A stretch of DNA of 64,000 nucleotides from Euclidia mi (lineage: Eukaryota > Arthropoda > Insecta > Lepidoptera > Erebidae). Position numbers and translations under genes: made by a program. The stretch's first letter is position 1. Each line of letters opens with the position of its first letter. Under the pieces are notes generated by a model that made no database searches, was not told the DNA's origin, and worked only from the letters and a program-made list of their open reading frames with translations. Shown here piece by piece: positions 21,287 through 32,678 of the stretch. The stretch is taken from contig OX123193.2 in the NCBI GenBank assembly GCA_944739405.2, positions 24,851,516-24,915,515 on the forward strand, in the 5' to 3' direction.

Positions 21287-21390
21287 CTACTAATAAGATA
21301 AAGCTGTAGAGTTTGTTCCTTTGGTTGAACGCGCTAATATCAGGAAGTAGGTACTGGTCCGATTGGGATAATTAGTGTCGCACTGGAAAT
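21287..21390 (+). mobile_element. Helitron-like short element, 5' part only
   Basis: TACTAATAAGATAAAGCTG, then TGGTTGAACGCGCTAATATC and TACTGGTCCGATTGGGATAA. It lacks the 3' half seen in the copies at 31.5, 39.8 and 41.5 kb. Confidence 0.6.
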
Positions 21391-21726
21391 CCATAATATT
21401 TAGCAGGTCTACGTCTCCGAACCGCTACCTAAGTTCCTGCTTATAATTGAGTTCAACTTAATGTTGGTGTGGACTAATAATGGTGTGGGGTTCTTTCAAC
21501 TAGAGGGAGGATCCTCTAACCAGATTGGGTGATCGTGCCTAGTGGACTGCAGTCTGACGAAAGTATTTGAGGAGTTGTAAGTATATTCGATATGAAGCCT
21601 AGTAGTGGAAGTTTATGCGATTCCTGAAAGAAGTTTAGGAGACACCATTGATCTATTACTTACAACTAGATAAGCAAACAGCGCTGAGATGTGTTGCCGT
21701 TTATTATGGGTCTGGACCTAATACCA

Positions 21727-22274
21727 CAGAATAAACAGTACTTACGTACAGAAGCACCACTTCTCAAACCAATTCATTGAAATTGCGACTCTTGCTACTA
21801 AGCAACAAAGTGCAATTCAGCTCGCATAAGCACTCAGTGCCTAATGCGATATTCACCTAACCGTTCCCGCTCTTTTCTAACATATAACGCTGTCGCTGTC
21901 TGGCGCGGAGTGACGCGCTAGCTGTCGCGCTAGGGTTGTCGACTTGCCGCTGCTACTATAATATTTATTCATCGTCTATCTACCTACTTGACCACGTACC
22001 TACCTAGTAATAAATAATCATCCTATAAGTATCCTATCCAACTATTTGAGCTCGTAGAACAAAAACCACAAAAAATCTGGTTGTTTACATTTTCACTATA
22101 CTAATTCTTAGTTATTTCCTAAATGCGTGGACCGATTTACATGATTCAAACAGATAAAATGGTTTTTGAACTAGATCTTTAATTTGACACCATAATCGTT
22201 GAGATATCTCAACAAACAAAAAATCAAATTTTCAAGTTGCTCTCGTAATATAAATAAAATCAAATTTTCAAGTT
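21727..22274 (+). repeat. Dispersed repeat, copy 2, uninterrupted
   Basis: Contiguous version of the repeat at 2761-3221 plus 5014-5104. It carries the single TTGACACC (22184-22191) that is the empty site for the 1.79-kb transposon. Confidence 0.85.
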
Positions 22275-23620
22275 GACAACCCTTGCGCGTCGCGTCGGAC
22301 GCGGGCTTGGAAGCCGCGCCAAAGTGTAGGCACTTATCGCTGTAGGTACGGCCGAGTGAAGGAGGCCAGCTAATACTGTTACAACAATGTTGTTGTGTCA
22401 AATTTGCCGCACACGAAAATAATCCGAACTTGAAATGGGCAAATGCGATGTGCAATCTTGCAATTCTCGTAAAGAAAATAATTTAAAAAGTGCGGCATAT
22501 CATTCCACATGTATTCATCATTGTTTTTCACGATATTTGGTTGAAAATGACAAAGAAAATGGCAAATAATCGTTTTTATGTACAATGATACCAAGTAATA
22601 AAATTTTGGATCTCCCACTTTTGTGGGAGTTTTACTCCAGGATATTATGTGAAGCGGGCAATATAACAATTTCAACCGGGAGGATGGATATAGATTACTC
22701 GGCTACTTGGAAACCAGTCATCAGCAAATGTGAACACTGCCGCAGTGACAAAACTTAACAGTTTGTATACGTCATTAGTGTAGTGTGTCGAAAGACTGAC
22801 ATTGCGAACTTAAATAAAAACCAGGTGAGGGTAGGTGCCGATATACGCACTTACACAAGACGGCGCTGAGCTGTCATCAGTCTCTCGAAGAAACAATTAT
22901 GTATTTATACCTTAAGTAAGAAGTTTGCTCGATTAAGACCCGCTTAATTATTTTGTATTACTGTTTATTTAATTACAACAATGTTTTATGTGGATTTTTC
23001 ATTTTGCTTTTATTTTCTACCAAAATGTCTAAAAACGCCTTTTCTATAGCACGTATATGAATACGTGCTATTGTATAGCCCGGAGTGCGAAAAGTCCTAA
23101 GGTTTAGGAGTAGAGTGGTAGTATAGTTATAGTTATAGAGTGGTAGAACTACGCTGATTACAGCTGGTCCAACTGGGATAGTAACCACCCTCTCACAGAA
23201 AATATACGTAAAGTAACAATATTTATGCTGTTAGGTTTCGTTCAGACAATAGGGGAAGGGTATTTGAGTGAAGGTGGCCAAGAAACCTTTTTCTTCGCCT
23301 TAGTATTTAAGGACTGGCAACGCGTAAGTGATGCCTCGATTGGCATCACCGGCATCTAAGGGCCACTATTGGTCGCTTAGACTTAGGCTTCCTGTTATAA
23401 TAAATTTATGATAAAACTTACCGATTTGCTGAAAATCGCGATGAACATGTGTTTGAGATCTTTGACCTCGAGTATTTTTTCCAGTGGTCGGATCGTGGAA
23501 GATTTTTATAGATTTCATTCATGTTTTGAACCAATTTTCAGCCGACTATTACCACTTTCCTTAATACTAATGTAGTAGTAGTATTGTAATAATAAATACG
23601 CTGGGTGCATAGGGTTCCCA
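22275..23620. other. Spacer, no gene seen
   Basis: Short unrecognised open frames only. 23095-23150 has repeated GAGTGGTAGTATAGTTATAG units. 23320-23360 resembles degraded retroposon body (GGCAACGCGTAAGTGATGCC). Confidence 0.45.
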
Positions 23621-23679
23621 TCAAGAACTTAGGGTCCCAAGTCAACCTCACCTGCAAGTGGTGCACCTGCTGATTAACG

Positions 23680-23825
23680 GACGAGGCTCTGGCAAACAAA
23701 ATATCCCGATAAGTGGCAATAGGCTCGCCACCTATTACGTGGGATCAAAACACTGGCGAAACGTGGGCGTTTAATATGCCTCTGCCTACCCCTTCGGGGA
23801 AACAGGCGTGAGTCTATGTATGTAC
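23680..23825 (+). mobile_element. SINE family 1, 3' part
   Basis: Contains GGCAATAGGCTCGCCACCTA, the GGCGAAACGTGGGCG stretch and the tail GCCTACCCCTTCGGGGAAAC with AGGCGTGAGTC. The head is missing. Confidence 0.75.
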
Positions 23826-24380
23826 GTATGTGTAAATACACTTGAGATATTATGAAGCTCAATAATTAGGTATATTTTGTTATCATTTAAAGTAATTGTA
23901 AGAAGTTCAATACTGGATTTACTGAAACTGCTTATAAATATATAAGTAGCAACGAGGGAACAAATAAACATTCCCACATATTAATATACATACAATAAAT
24001 TATACATACCCATAAACACAACCTTCTGTTAAGTAACACTAATTAATAAAAAAATGAGAAAATATTTTTAAACTGGAGAACATCGCATTTCTAGATGAAA
24101 GGTCAATTGTCATCACTTTTAAATTGACATTAAGGAACTTGCTTTTAACAAGTGCAAAAGAGATGAATATAGGTTTTTTCTAAGATGCTTATTGGTTTCA
24201 AAGCTACGTCTTCTATCTTGGCTGGTCACACAGGCTGGTCACCACGCTATTTTGAACGCCAATTGTAGGAGTTTGCTACTAGTGTTTATGTTACCTCGAT
24301 GGGAGACACTAGGTATATTTGCTGTTTGGATCATGGTATGTAAGCATGGGTACTTACTTATATTGCATTAAAAAGAATGT

Positions 24381-24640
24381 GACTGCCTCCGTGGTCCAGT
24401 GGATAGCGTATGCGACTGTCGATCGGAGGTCCCGGCTTCGATTCTCGGGTCGGGCAAAAGAGTTAATGGGTTTTTTCGAATTCTCAGTAGCCGCACGGAG
24501 TCTGGTCATGTGCCCGGTTACGGCAATAGGCTCCCTTTTACGTGGGTCCTATGAATTCATGGCGAAATGTGGGTGTAATATTACACCTCTGCCTACCCCT
24601 TCGGTGATAGAGGCGTGAGCCTATAAAAAATAAATAAAAA
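24381..24640 (+). mobile_element. SINE family 1 (tRNA-headed), full length
   Basis: Head GACTGCCTCCGTGGTCCAGT with GGATAGCG (A box), B box GGCTTCGATTC, middle GGTTACGGCAATAGGCTCCC and tail GCCTACCCCTTCGGTGATAG, then AGGCGTGAG followed by an AAATAAATAAAAA run. AAAAAGAA precedes the head and follows the A-rich end, a possible target duplication. Best full copy of the family in the window. Confidence 0.85.
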
Positions 24641-24764
24641 GAAGATAGGTATAAACGAAATGTAGTTAATTTGTTACAAGCTGGCAAAAACATTCAAAAT
24701 AACTATCCTGTAACTAATTTTATGAATTGTAGGTAACTAGGTATCTATAATCATAGGTACTCTA

Positions 24765-25050
24765 TAGAGTCTAATATAAAGATGAAAAATATGTTTGGTT
24801 AAACGCACTAGGTAATCTTAGGAACTACTGGTCCGATTTGAATAAGCATCTATTTTTATGTTAGATTAGATAGCCCATTTATCGCCGAAAACTATAAGAT
24901 CAAGCTATGGGTCTTGGGAGCGGAACAGTGGTTCTAAATCTACTTTTGTTTAAACTCTCAAACTTTGTTGTGTTTTTATTGGTGTGTCTAATAAATGTTT
25001 TCTTTCTTTCTTTCAAATAACGCGGGTGTGCGACCGTGGGCTCAGTTAGT
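24765..25050 (+). mobile_element. Helitron-like short element with internal insertion
   Basis: TCTAATATAAAGATGAAAAA, then GGAACTACTGGTCCGATTTG, ending ACCGTGGGCTCAGTTAG before T. About 24940-25014 is extra relative to sister copies and includes TTTCTTTCTTTC repeats. Confidence 0.6.
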
Positions 25051-25447
25051 AGGTAATACGTAAAAATCTTGTGCCCAATTTAAACTGCTAGTTTATATTT
25101 TCAAAGAATTTGTATTCTTGTGTGTATAAATAAAGTATTGGCGATGCAAAGATTACCCGCGCGCCTCTAGCGGCGAAATTTGGAAATTGTCGAGGTATGT
25201 ACGACACTTTTGTCAGCTTACAATACTACCATAGATTATACAGATATAATACAACCTTGCTTCGAGGTTATGGTGGTAATTGTCAGAGAGTTTGGACTAC
25301 GTTTAGACTATAGTCCGTTCACAGTTATTTTACCTCTAGCTGTTAGATTGGCCAACCTGGGCGTTGTGTTGCTATATTTGGTATATAATACTCCCATGTT
25401 AAATATACATTATTGCTAAAAATGTACTTATTTTTTATTGCCTAAGT

Positions 25448-25650
25448 TCCAGTGGTAGGGTCTCTTATGTACAAACAAAATGAGACCAAACTCGACATGC
25501 CTAGCTTTACTCACATATGAGTACCAGTAAGACTCATCGAATAACCTTGGAAGGTTACTTCACTAGTACCAGTGGTAGGGTCTCACCAAAAGAAATAAAA
25601 TGAACCCCAACCTGGCATAACTCGGTCTACTCTTTTATGAGTTCCAGTCG
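25448..25650. repeat. Two diverged direct copies of a ~115-bp unit
   Basis: CCAGTGGTAGGGTCTC appears at about 25451 and 25568, followed in each by AAAATGA-, CTC- and TATGAGT-containing stretches in the same order. Lies inside the Tc1/mariner-like element. Confidence 0.6.
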
Positions 25651-26346
25651 CAACACTTGAACGGGGTGGTATACCATCAGTCCAGATAATCTTACCAGAT
25701 TTCAACGCAAGAAACAAAATAATATCTAGATACCGAAATATATCCTGAATCAACATAACGGAGCAAATAAAGTAATAAAATCCGTTTATATAAAAAAAAA
25801 TAAGAAACTTACCTTGTACGTAATTCGCACAGAATACGAGAAGTATCAAATTGATTTTAGCGAATATTTTGTGTTCGTATATTGCTTTTTTCGACTTCGG
25901 GCTGCAGCGACAAGCGACATAGAGTCCACTCCCGACGGCGCTCAAGCGCAGACCATAGATTATACACATTGAATATATAAATCAAGAAAGTGGCTAAATA
26001 AAACGACCCTTATTGGCACACATTAAGACACACGTATGCGAGCAAAATAGAAGAAAAATTTAAGATGATTTTTTTGCTTATTTTGAGGCAATTTACAATA
26101 TTTTGAGAAATATTTTCTGATTGTTTTTGAGTTAACTATATTTACTACCCTATTCTAACTTTGAAAATCGAAATAAATGTAAAAATAGAGAGAAAATTGT
26201 ACCCAAAAATTGCAGTATATGCCTTTTTTTGATGTAAGAGGCAGTTTCGAATCGATTTTACATTAATAATAATTAAATATTTTTATTTATTTTCAGATTG
26301 ATTTATAGATAAAAAAGTAATCAATTTATCGTTATCATTAGTTTTA

Positions 26347-26556
26347 TTAATTATTATCTAAAATTGTCATAAAATGTACCGGAAATGTGTGGTTTTTTAA
26401 TACATGCGTAAACGCGTCCTTAATGAGACTCCACATAAGTTCAATTGCGTTTAGCTCGCAGTGGTATGGCGGTAATCTAACCACTCTGCGGCCATGAGCT
26501 TCAAGCATTTGAATTTTTGAAGCATTTCCACTAATATTGGGTAAAATGTTATGCAC
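26347..26556 (-). pseudogene. DDE transposase C-terminal fragment
   Basis: Reads MLEAHGRRVVRLPPYHCELN and AIELMWSLIKDAFTH. The LPPYHCELNPIE(L)-W block is the third catalytic part of Tc1/mariner-type DDE transposases common in insects; here Pro is replaced by Ala (ELNAIE). About 69 codons survive; the first two catalytic regions are not readable upstream. Confidence 0.7.
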
Positions 26557-27795
26557 GGGTAACCCTATTTTACATTCCTGTCATCACAGAGTACAATTCC
26601 AACATAAAGAAAATAAACACCGACGTCTGTCAGAGGTAAAATAACTGTGAACGGACTTTAGAGAGAACATGGTCGCTATTTTTCCTTATACCAAACGTGC
26701 AACTTGTAATGTCAGTTGGTCTTAGTTGGTTAATCATAACGTCAAATTACGCGTCTTATTTAAAGAGGCATAGACTCCTTACAGACTCATATCTTTGACT
26801 GCATTCTCTAAATAGCCGTGCTGTAAATCCCATCATTCAGGAGTGATGGGATTTGACAGTGAAAGGAGATATCGATGTTTTTTGAATGAGGGATAAATAC
26901 GGAAACAAACTATAGGACATGAATGTAAAACTGAATCGTACCCGCAAGCTTCGGCGTGGCAGTCGGTTGCACTCACGCCAACTGAGTTGTCAAAGTAGTT
27001 CACTGCTGTACTAATATTTACATAAAGGCGAATCATTTGTGCTGGCGGATCACAAATCGGATTTCCAACAACTCTAAAAAAATCGAGCAGTGTCCAACGT
27101 AAGCGTTAGCAAGCAACATGATATGATAAGACGCACACAAATTGCCAAAGCCTGCCGCATTAGCCAATCTAGTATGATTCGTACACTACATAATCTAAGT
27201 GACAGTTTCTTAGCATCTCATCGCAACGCATTGCTCATTAGTTTATGAATACTTTTTGTAAATAGATTTTATGGCTAAAACGAACAATTAAACACATGAA
27301 ATTTTTTAGTACTGTCTGTCTGGCAAGTCTTTGCAAAGCATTGTCCGGCGTCGACAGCAAAAACTACAATTTCAATATTTTAGTTGTTTAATTCTACGGC
27401 CTAAATATATCGACACATACTAAAGTTAGACATTTGACCAAAAATATTTATCGATAAATCATTACTGTTACGAACATCACTCGGTTTCCTAACTCTATGT
27501 TTTGTTACTGTTTGGCTACCACGACGCTGCTATAAGAGCGTGCTGCTAAACCTATCGACAGCTCTTTCTATCATACTGCATGTGCCATTAGAAAGAAGAT
27601 ATCAAACATAGCAACCGCTGTTGTTATTTAGTGTTACTTCTATGACTTAAGGTTATATTTCTTTGGTAATTGTATAGAGAGGTGTCAAAAGTGTCAAAAG
27701 TACCTAGTAGTGATTTGTGAAAGAGTCGTGCCTACATGGACGACTTCTAAATTTCGCCGTTAGAGTCGCTAGTTAGAATCTTAGCATCGCCAATA

Positions 27796-28206
27796 AATAA
27801 AAGAAATCATATAAATATCTAGTGGTTAATGACGTAATTAAGTCCGAATGGTATGCAGTAACGTGATTAGAGTCACTTTATAACAGATAAAAGTCATAAT
27901 TTAAACATACACCTTTATCTGTTGAGTACTTTTTGCGTCAAAGAGTGAAATCATATTTGCATCCACACAAATTTGTATTTGGCGAGCAGACGTTTTGTCA
28001 AATCTGCCTGACTGCCTCCGTGGTCCAGAATCCATTACGTCGGCAGCTTCAACGCCGGTACCTACGCTATGTCGGGTCACGATAAATTATACATGAACCT
28101 ACATAGGTACACCTAAACTTTCCTCACCAACCACACATTTCGCTTGTGAAGTCATGAAATCCGTTCAATAGTTTTAATATAAGTCTTAGGTTTTGAAACA
28201 GGAAAA
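27796..28206. other. Spacer with SINE head fragment, no gene seen
   Basis: 28007-28027 is the first 20 bases of SINE family 1 (GACTGCCTCCGTGGTCCAG) broken off. Otherwise unremarkable. Confidence 0.45.
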
Positions 28207-28213
28207 TATTTCA

Positions 28214-28530
28214 TCGTCATCGTCCTAGTGATTGCATAAGACTTATGCCGTGGAGCCCCAAGACATGCCTAGCCCGGGGTCCGGATATGATAGAATATCA
28301 ACTTTTGCCACAGAGCGACTGCTGTGTGACCTCAGCAACCCAAAGGGATATCGATATTCAGTGGCTTAGGCTGGCGTCAGTTTATTCGAGGACCAAGATC
28401 TTCATAGCAGCCGAGACCGAAGGTTTAACGAGCTCTCCGAAGCACTGGGCAAGCTATAATTAGTAGTAATTACTTCATCAATCGGTAGTGCGCGCCGTGG
28501 ATTCAAACCAATATCCCCTGCATCATTTGT
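28214..28530 (-). mobile_element. SINE family 2, degraded
   Basis: Minus-strand copy. It contains the reverse complements of the head (GCGCGCCGTGGATTCAAACC) and body (CAACCCAAAGGGATATCGAT). Confidence 0.75.
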
Positions 28531-29193
28531 GTCTGTGTTAAGTACAGATAAGTTAAGCAACTGCACAGGTCACCACTTGGATAGGTGACCGAGTGTGGCA
28601 TATACATACAACAGAGCGCTACGCGCGTTCGAGGGCACTTTACACTTGTGGTCCCGATCCTTGCCTCGGGACTAAGAATCGTTAGGCTATGTCGCAGGCC
28701 TTTAGCGGTCTGAAAACTCGTACTCTAGAGCTGGCTACACATACGAAACAAAAATGTGTAATCTGTGTGTGTGGGCTTTTCGCTAAACAGAGTGCGCTAG
28801 AGATATCTTCGTATGTGCATTATAAAGTACAGCCACAGATTATTTATTAGCCGCAGCAGGTGTAGGATTACTACTAGGTTAGGATAGCTTTTAATGGTAA
28901 CTAAAGCTGTGGATGATAAACTGTACCTGCCAGCGATACTCCTATACCATCTGTTGGAATGGCAAGTAGAGGTTTACCAACACACTAAATTATACTTTCA
29001 TAATTGATACTATTACTATTTGTGGGTGTAATATTACACCTCTGCCTACCCCTTCGGGGATACAGGCGTGAGTCTATAAATAAATAAATAAAAATTGATA
29101 CTAAGGCTGTAAAGTATTATATTTATCTATGCTAAGGCTAATAGAGTCTACCTACCACAACGGCAACGAGAGAGCAACACCGGTGAGAGTGAC
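28531..29193. other. Spacer with SINE family 1 tail, no gene seen
   Basis: 29017-29085 carries the tail (GCCTACCCCTTCGGGGATAC, AGGCGTGAGTC, then AAATAAATAAATAAAAA). 28736-28825 has imperfect ends CTACACATACGAA / TTCGTATGTGCA, a weak MITE candidate. Confidence 0.5.
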
Positions 29194-29196
29194 TAA

Positions 29197-30055
29197 TAGC
29201 GGTTACGCACTACGTTCGATCCGAATCCGATCCGAACCCGTGAAAATCAGGTCCGGCGTAGGCGTAGAACTATTTCTTTAGTAATTTACGCACTAGATCC
29301 GATTTCCGTCATCCGATTTCTGTCCGTTATTCTAGAATCTCCATCCCGGAGATCATTTTTGGCGGACCGTCGACGGACCGACGTAGCCATAGTATTATTT
29401 GTATGGACGCTCGCGCACTGCGTCCGACTTGAATCCGAACTGCGTACGAACAGAGAGGCAGCGGGGCGGGCGGTGTATGCGGCGGGGTGGGTGACGCGGC
29501 AGGCATCCATCAAGTGTGGCAGCGAGCGCACGTGCGCATTGGTTTTTGCATTATGTTTCCCTACGATGTTTTTACTTTAATTGAAAATGTTGAAAATAAA
29601 CCCTGTTTATGGGAAAAATCTATAGACGATTACAAAACACAACATTGACAAGGAATGCACGGATTGAAATATGCATCAAAAGTAGACACACTCATTCGGT
29701 AGTGATTGTAAAATTTCCTGTCGTATTGACGTAAGACTGCGTGGTGATTGTAAAAAGCTCCATTCAATCTTCGATCCAGCAAGAGAGTGTGCACCCAAAA
29801 TTCTTTGCTTCTTCCATGTCTTCGTACGTATAGTAGTATTGCCCGAAGATGACGTCGATTGAAAAGACTCATGATCAAAGACGTGAACACTTTGCTGTGG
29901 CTCCGAGTAAAATGACTTATGCCAAAAGGTGGCTTGGATTAGTATCAGAGATCGGACTAGTGCGTAAGCGATATCTGAATTCAGTCCGAGTTTTCTAGAT
30001 CCATATTTTCACTGGTTCGGATCGGATTCGGATCGGATGTAGTGCGTAACCGCTC
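29197..30055 (-). mobile_element. PIF/Harbinger element derivative with transposase fragment
   Basis: The ends are inverted repeats over about 50 bp: AGCGGTTACGCACTACGTTC against AGCGGTTACGCACTACATCC, then GATCCGAATCCGATCCGAAC on both. TAA flanks each side (29194-29196, 30056-30058). The interior keeps a HARBI1-like fragment. At 859 bp it is a deletion derivative. Confidence 0.85.
29633..29872 (-). pseudogene. HARBI1-like transposase N-terminal fragment
   Basis: Reads SKEFWVHTLLLDRRLNGAFY, then RQYDRKFYNHYRMSVSTFDA. This is the (R)FWVHPLL...F....YFRMS..SFD block at the start of PIF/Harbinger DDE nucleases. The frame stops soon after (stop near 29633), so no catalytic acidic residues remain. 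Confidence 0.75.
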
Positions 30056-30058
30056 TAA

Positions 30059-30775
30059 GGGTGTGGAGCGGCGTTACCCGGTTTCGCCGTCGCCCTTCTT
30101 GTGACATCGGAGCAGGTTTCCCTTAGGCCCTTGAAAATTGCACTTGTATACACTGGATGGGTGTCACCACAAAAAGGGTGGCACCTGGGGCGGACCGCCC
30201 CCGCCGCTCCCCCTTCCTACGCCACTGCTTAAGTGAACCTTATGTTAGAGTGTAAGTAGTTTATGTGACGAACTAAATGTTTTACAAAATGTCTACTACC
30301 CTTCAAAAAGCTCACTCACCATTGACGTACCGCTTCCAAATTTTAACGTGGGAAGCTTTGTAGTTCAATATTATCTTCAAAGTGTTCCAACCAGATATTA
30401 GCCACAACGGGGCTACCCAATCAACTGATCTGGAGGAAATATTGCTCCTGCTATAGAAAATAAGAGAGCAATGTACCTATTAGAGAATATAATATCTCAA
30501 CTTCTTCTCGATGACATCTAAGTTGTCCTGAATTGAAAGCAAACAAAAACAAATTCACCATCACTCTTTCGCAGGGCCGGACTAACCATAAGGCAGAGTA
30601 GGCGATTAATATAAACGCAATGTATTCTCCCCACTATAGCGTTCTCATTTTACAAAAATCGTAATTCTGGACAACATAAGAGTGGCTTCAGTGGAAAACC
30701 TTTTATAATCCCGTGAAGTGGAATTTCGTGGCGATGATAAAATTATTGACTCTAAAATTTTGTGAGTTTGGGGTT
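30059..30775. other. Spacer, no gene seen
   Basis: Mostly unique-looking AT-rich DNA. 30135-30230 is GC-rich with the GTGGCACCTGGGGCGGACCG stretch common in insect hAT-type or LINE ends; nothing firm. Confidence 0.4.
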
Positions 30776-30776
30776 G

Positions 30777-31365
30777 TGTAGGTACCTAAAAAAGAAAAAC
30801 GGATGCCTTGTAGGATAACTTGGTTGTCCGTCTATCTGTCTGTCAATACCTTTTATTTCGAGACTGTGTGGCAGGTCTTCAGCCCCTTGATAGTGTATAT
30901 AAGGTACTACACCTTAGTAGTTGAAAGAATATTTTTTTTAATTAACGTAAAATTAAGATACGGCCATATATTTTCTGCAAAATATGCATGTTTCGACATT
31001 CTTAAGGGCATCAAAATTCATAGGGTAGATAGGTACTTCCCATTGGCTCTGAACTATGACGTTTGGCAAGTAACACCATTCTATGATAAAAGTTCAAGAA
31101 AATGTCTGAAACTACTTACCTATATATGTAGATAGTTATAGTATAACTATAACCTATATATGTATTTATGATTAAAATTATAAAATTTATAGTCTAATAG
31201 TGGGTCGAAATTCAAAACTGAATCTACAGAACCTAGGCTTGATGTGAATATTGCAAAATATATTTTATACATGTTTTATGACGCATAAATTCTTACAAGA
31301 TGAAAAATATGTATCTTATTATGTACGGAACCTTCGATGGACGAGTCCAACTCGCACTTTTTTGT
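30777..31365. mobile_element. Interspersed repeat with GGAACC-type ends, ~590 bp
   Basis: Begins around GTACCTAAAAAAGAAAAACG with TCTATCTGTCTGTC and ends GTACGGAACCTTCGATGGAC, then GAGTCCAACTCGCAC. A relative at 45737 begins GGGTACCGTACCCACC and carries CTGTCTGTCTGTC. Non-coding MITE-like repeat; the open frame at 30803-31135 is part of it. Confidence 0.55.
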
Positions 31366-31472
31366 GCAAAAAAGTAAAAAGTTAAAGAGTTTGTTAATAT
31401 TAACGCGCATTTCACAGTAATTTCAGGAACTACTGGTTCAATTTGATTATTCAAATCTTATATCTTATACCG

Positions 31473-31680
31473 TACTAATTATATAAAGCTGAAGAGTTTG
31501 TTTGTTTGTTTGGTTGAACGCGCTAATCTCAGGAACTACTGGTCCGATTTGAAAAATTCTTTCAGTTTTAGATAGCCCATTTATCGAGGAAGGCTATAGG
31601 CTATATAACATCGCGCTATGAGCGACGGGAGCAGAGCAGTAGCCTTAAATAACGCGGATGTAACCGCGGGCCTCGTCTAG
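31473..31680 (+). mobile_element. Helitron-like short element
   Basis: TACTAATTATATAAAGCTGA, then GTTGAACGCGCTAATCTCAG, GGAACTACTGGTCCGATTTG, ending AACCGCGGGCCTCGTCTAG before T. A partly matching tail follows at 31730-31800 (CACGCTATGAGTCACGGGTG). Confidence 0.7.
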
Positions 31681-31837
31681 TATACTTATATTTTTGTGTT
31701 CGAAAGTCCAAAGATCGACGAAGACTATCACGGCATCACGCTATGAGTCACGGGTGCGGAGCAATAGCCTTAAGTACCTGCTTCAGGTGTAACTGTTTGC
31801 CCAGCTTGTACTTAGTAAAAGTTTTATTTACATGTTA

Positions 31838-31985
31838 GGCTCACGCCTTTTATCCACGAGGGATAGGCAGAGGTGTTATATTACACCCACATTTCATTAT
31901 GATAATGTTTAGGTCTCATGTAACAGGGGGCGAGCCTATTGGCGTTACCGGGTACAAACTCCGCGCTGCTGTTTTTAAACTTCCT
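31838..31985 (-). mobile_element. SINE family 1, 3' part
   Basis: Reverse complement of the tail (CCACGAGGGATAGGCAGAG) and middle (GGGGGCGAGCCTATTGGCG). The head is replaced by other sequence. Confidence 0.7.
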
Positions 31986-32323
31986 GCAATACAATTTGCA
32001 CAAGGCGGATTTAATGCCAAATGCATTTTGTACCAGTCAACCTTAGGGTGATGCAGAGATGATAGTGGCAGGTGTGCTTTAGAGATTAAAAACAAAGAGA
32101 ACTAAATATAACAATAGAATAATGGTAATACATATTTGCGAATAGAAACTCCTTATACATACATACATATAACATACATACATATGAATTCTATTAATTT
32201 GAAATTTATACATGTTTAAATATAGTCAATTATATATAAATAAATATATATTACATAATAATATATATAAATATATATTATAACCATACTACCTACATGA
32301 ATATTACAAAATGAAATCTGCTA
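31986..32323. other. AT-rich spacer with CATA and TA microsatellites
   Basis: 32155-32185 is (CATA)n-like and 32225-32280 is TATATAAATA-rich. No gene. Confidence 0.6.
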
Positions 32324-32475
32324 TTCGGGGAGATGGGCCTCGTTAGCCTTGGTTGGCAACCTGTCTAGGAGAAGGAAAACTCCAAAATTAAACCAAACGT
32401 TCGGGGAGATGGGCCTCGTTAGCCTTGGTTGGCAACCTGTCTAAGAGAAGGAAAACTCCGAAATTAAACCAACTT
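32324..32475 (+). promoter_or_regulatory. Tandem 5' UTR monomers of the LINE
   Basis: TTCGGGGAGATGGGCCTCGT starts at 32324 and again at 32400, so the period is 76 bp. The copies differ at few positions (AGGAGAAGG against AAGAGAAGG, CCAAAATT against CCGAAATT). Repeated 5' units act as internal promoters in some other LINEs; that role here is inferred. Confidence 0.65.
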
Positions 32476-32678
32476 TCAGGCAGCATAGCCAACACAAAAC
32501 CCCGATCTAAGGAGTAAACCGACTCGTGCCGAGAGGTTCGTGGCCAGAGGGTAAGCTGGTCGCAAACGGAGGGTGCCTGTGTTGGTGGTCACAGGGCACA
32601 CGTGATATTCCGCCTTACCCCCCGTAAAGGGCTCTATGGGGATGGACATTTAAAAACCCTAAATCTCGTGGGAACGCA

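Larger units (their letters stand above)
25138..27793 (-). mobile_element. Tc1/mariner-like (IS630 group) element, 2.66 kb, decayed
   Basis: The left end is TTGGCGATGCAAAGATT and the right end reverse complemented is TTGGCGATGCTAAGATT. Similarity goes on for about 60 bp (CTCTAGCGGCGAAATTT against CTCTAACGGCGAAATTT). TA dinucleotides flank both ends (25136-25137, 27794-27795), the IS630-Tc1-mariner target. A DDE transposase fragment lies inside on the minus strand. The rest is AT-rich without a full ORF, so it is non-autonomous now. Confidence 0.75.

Noticed and set aside
25583..25969. Minus-strand frame with a hydrophobic NLILLVFCANYVQG followed by GTAAGT
   Set aside because: Resembles a signal-peptide exon, but no ATG is suitably placed before the hydrophobic run and it lies within a decayed DNA transposon.
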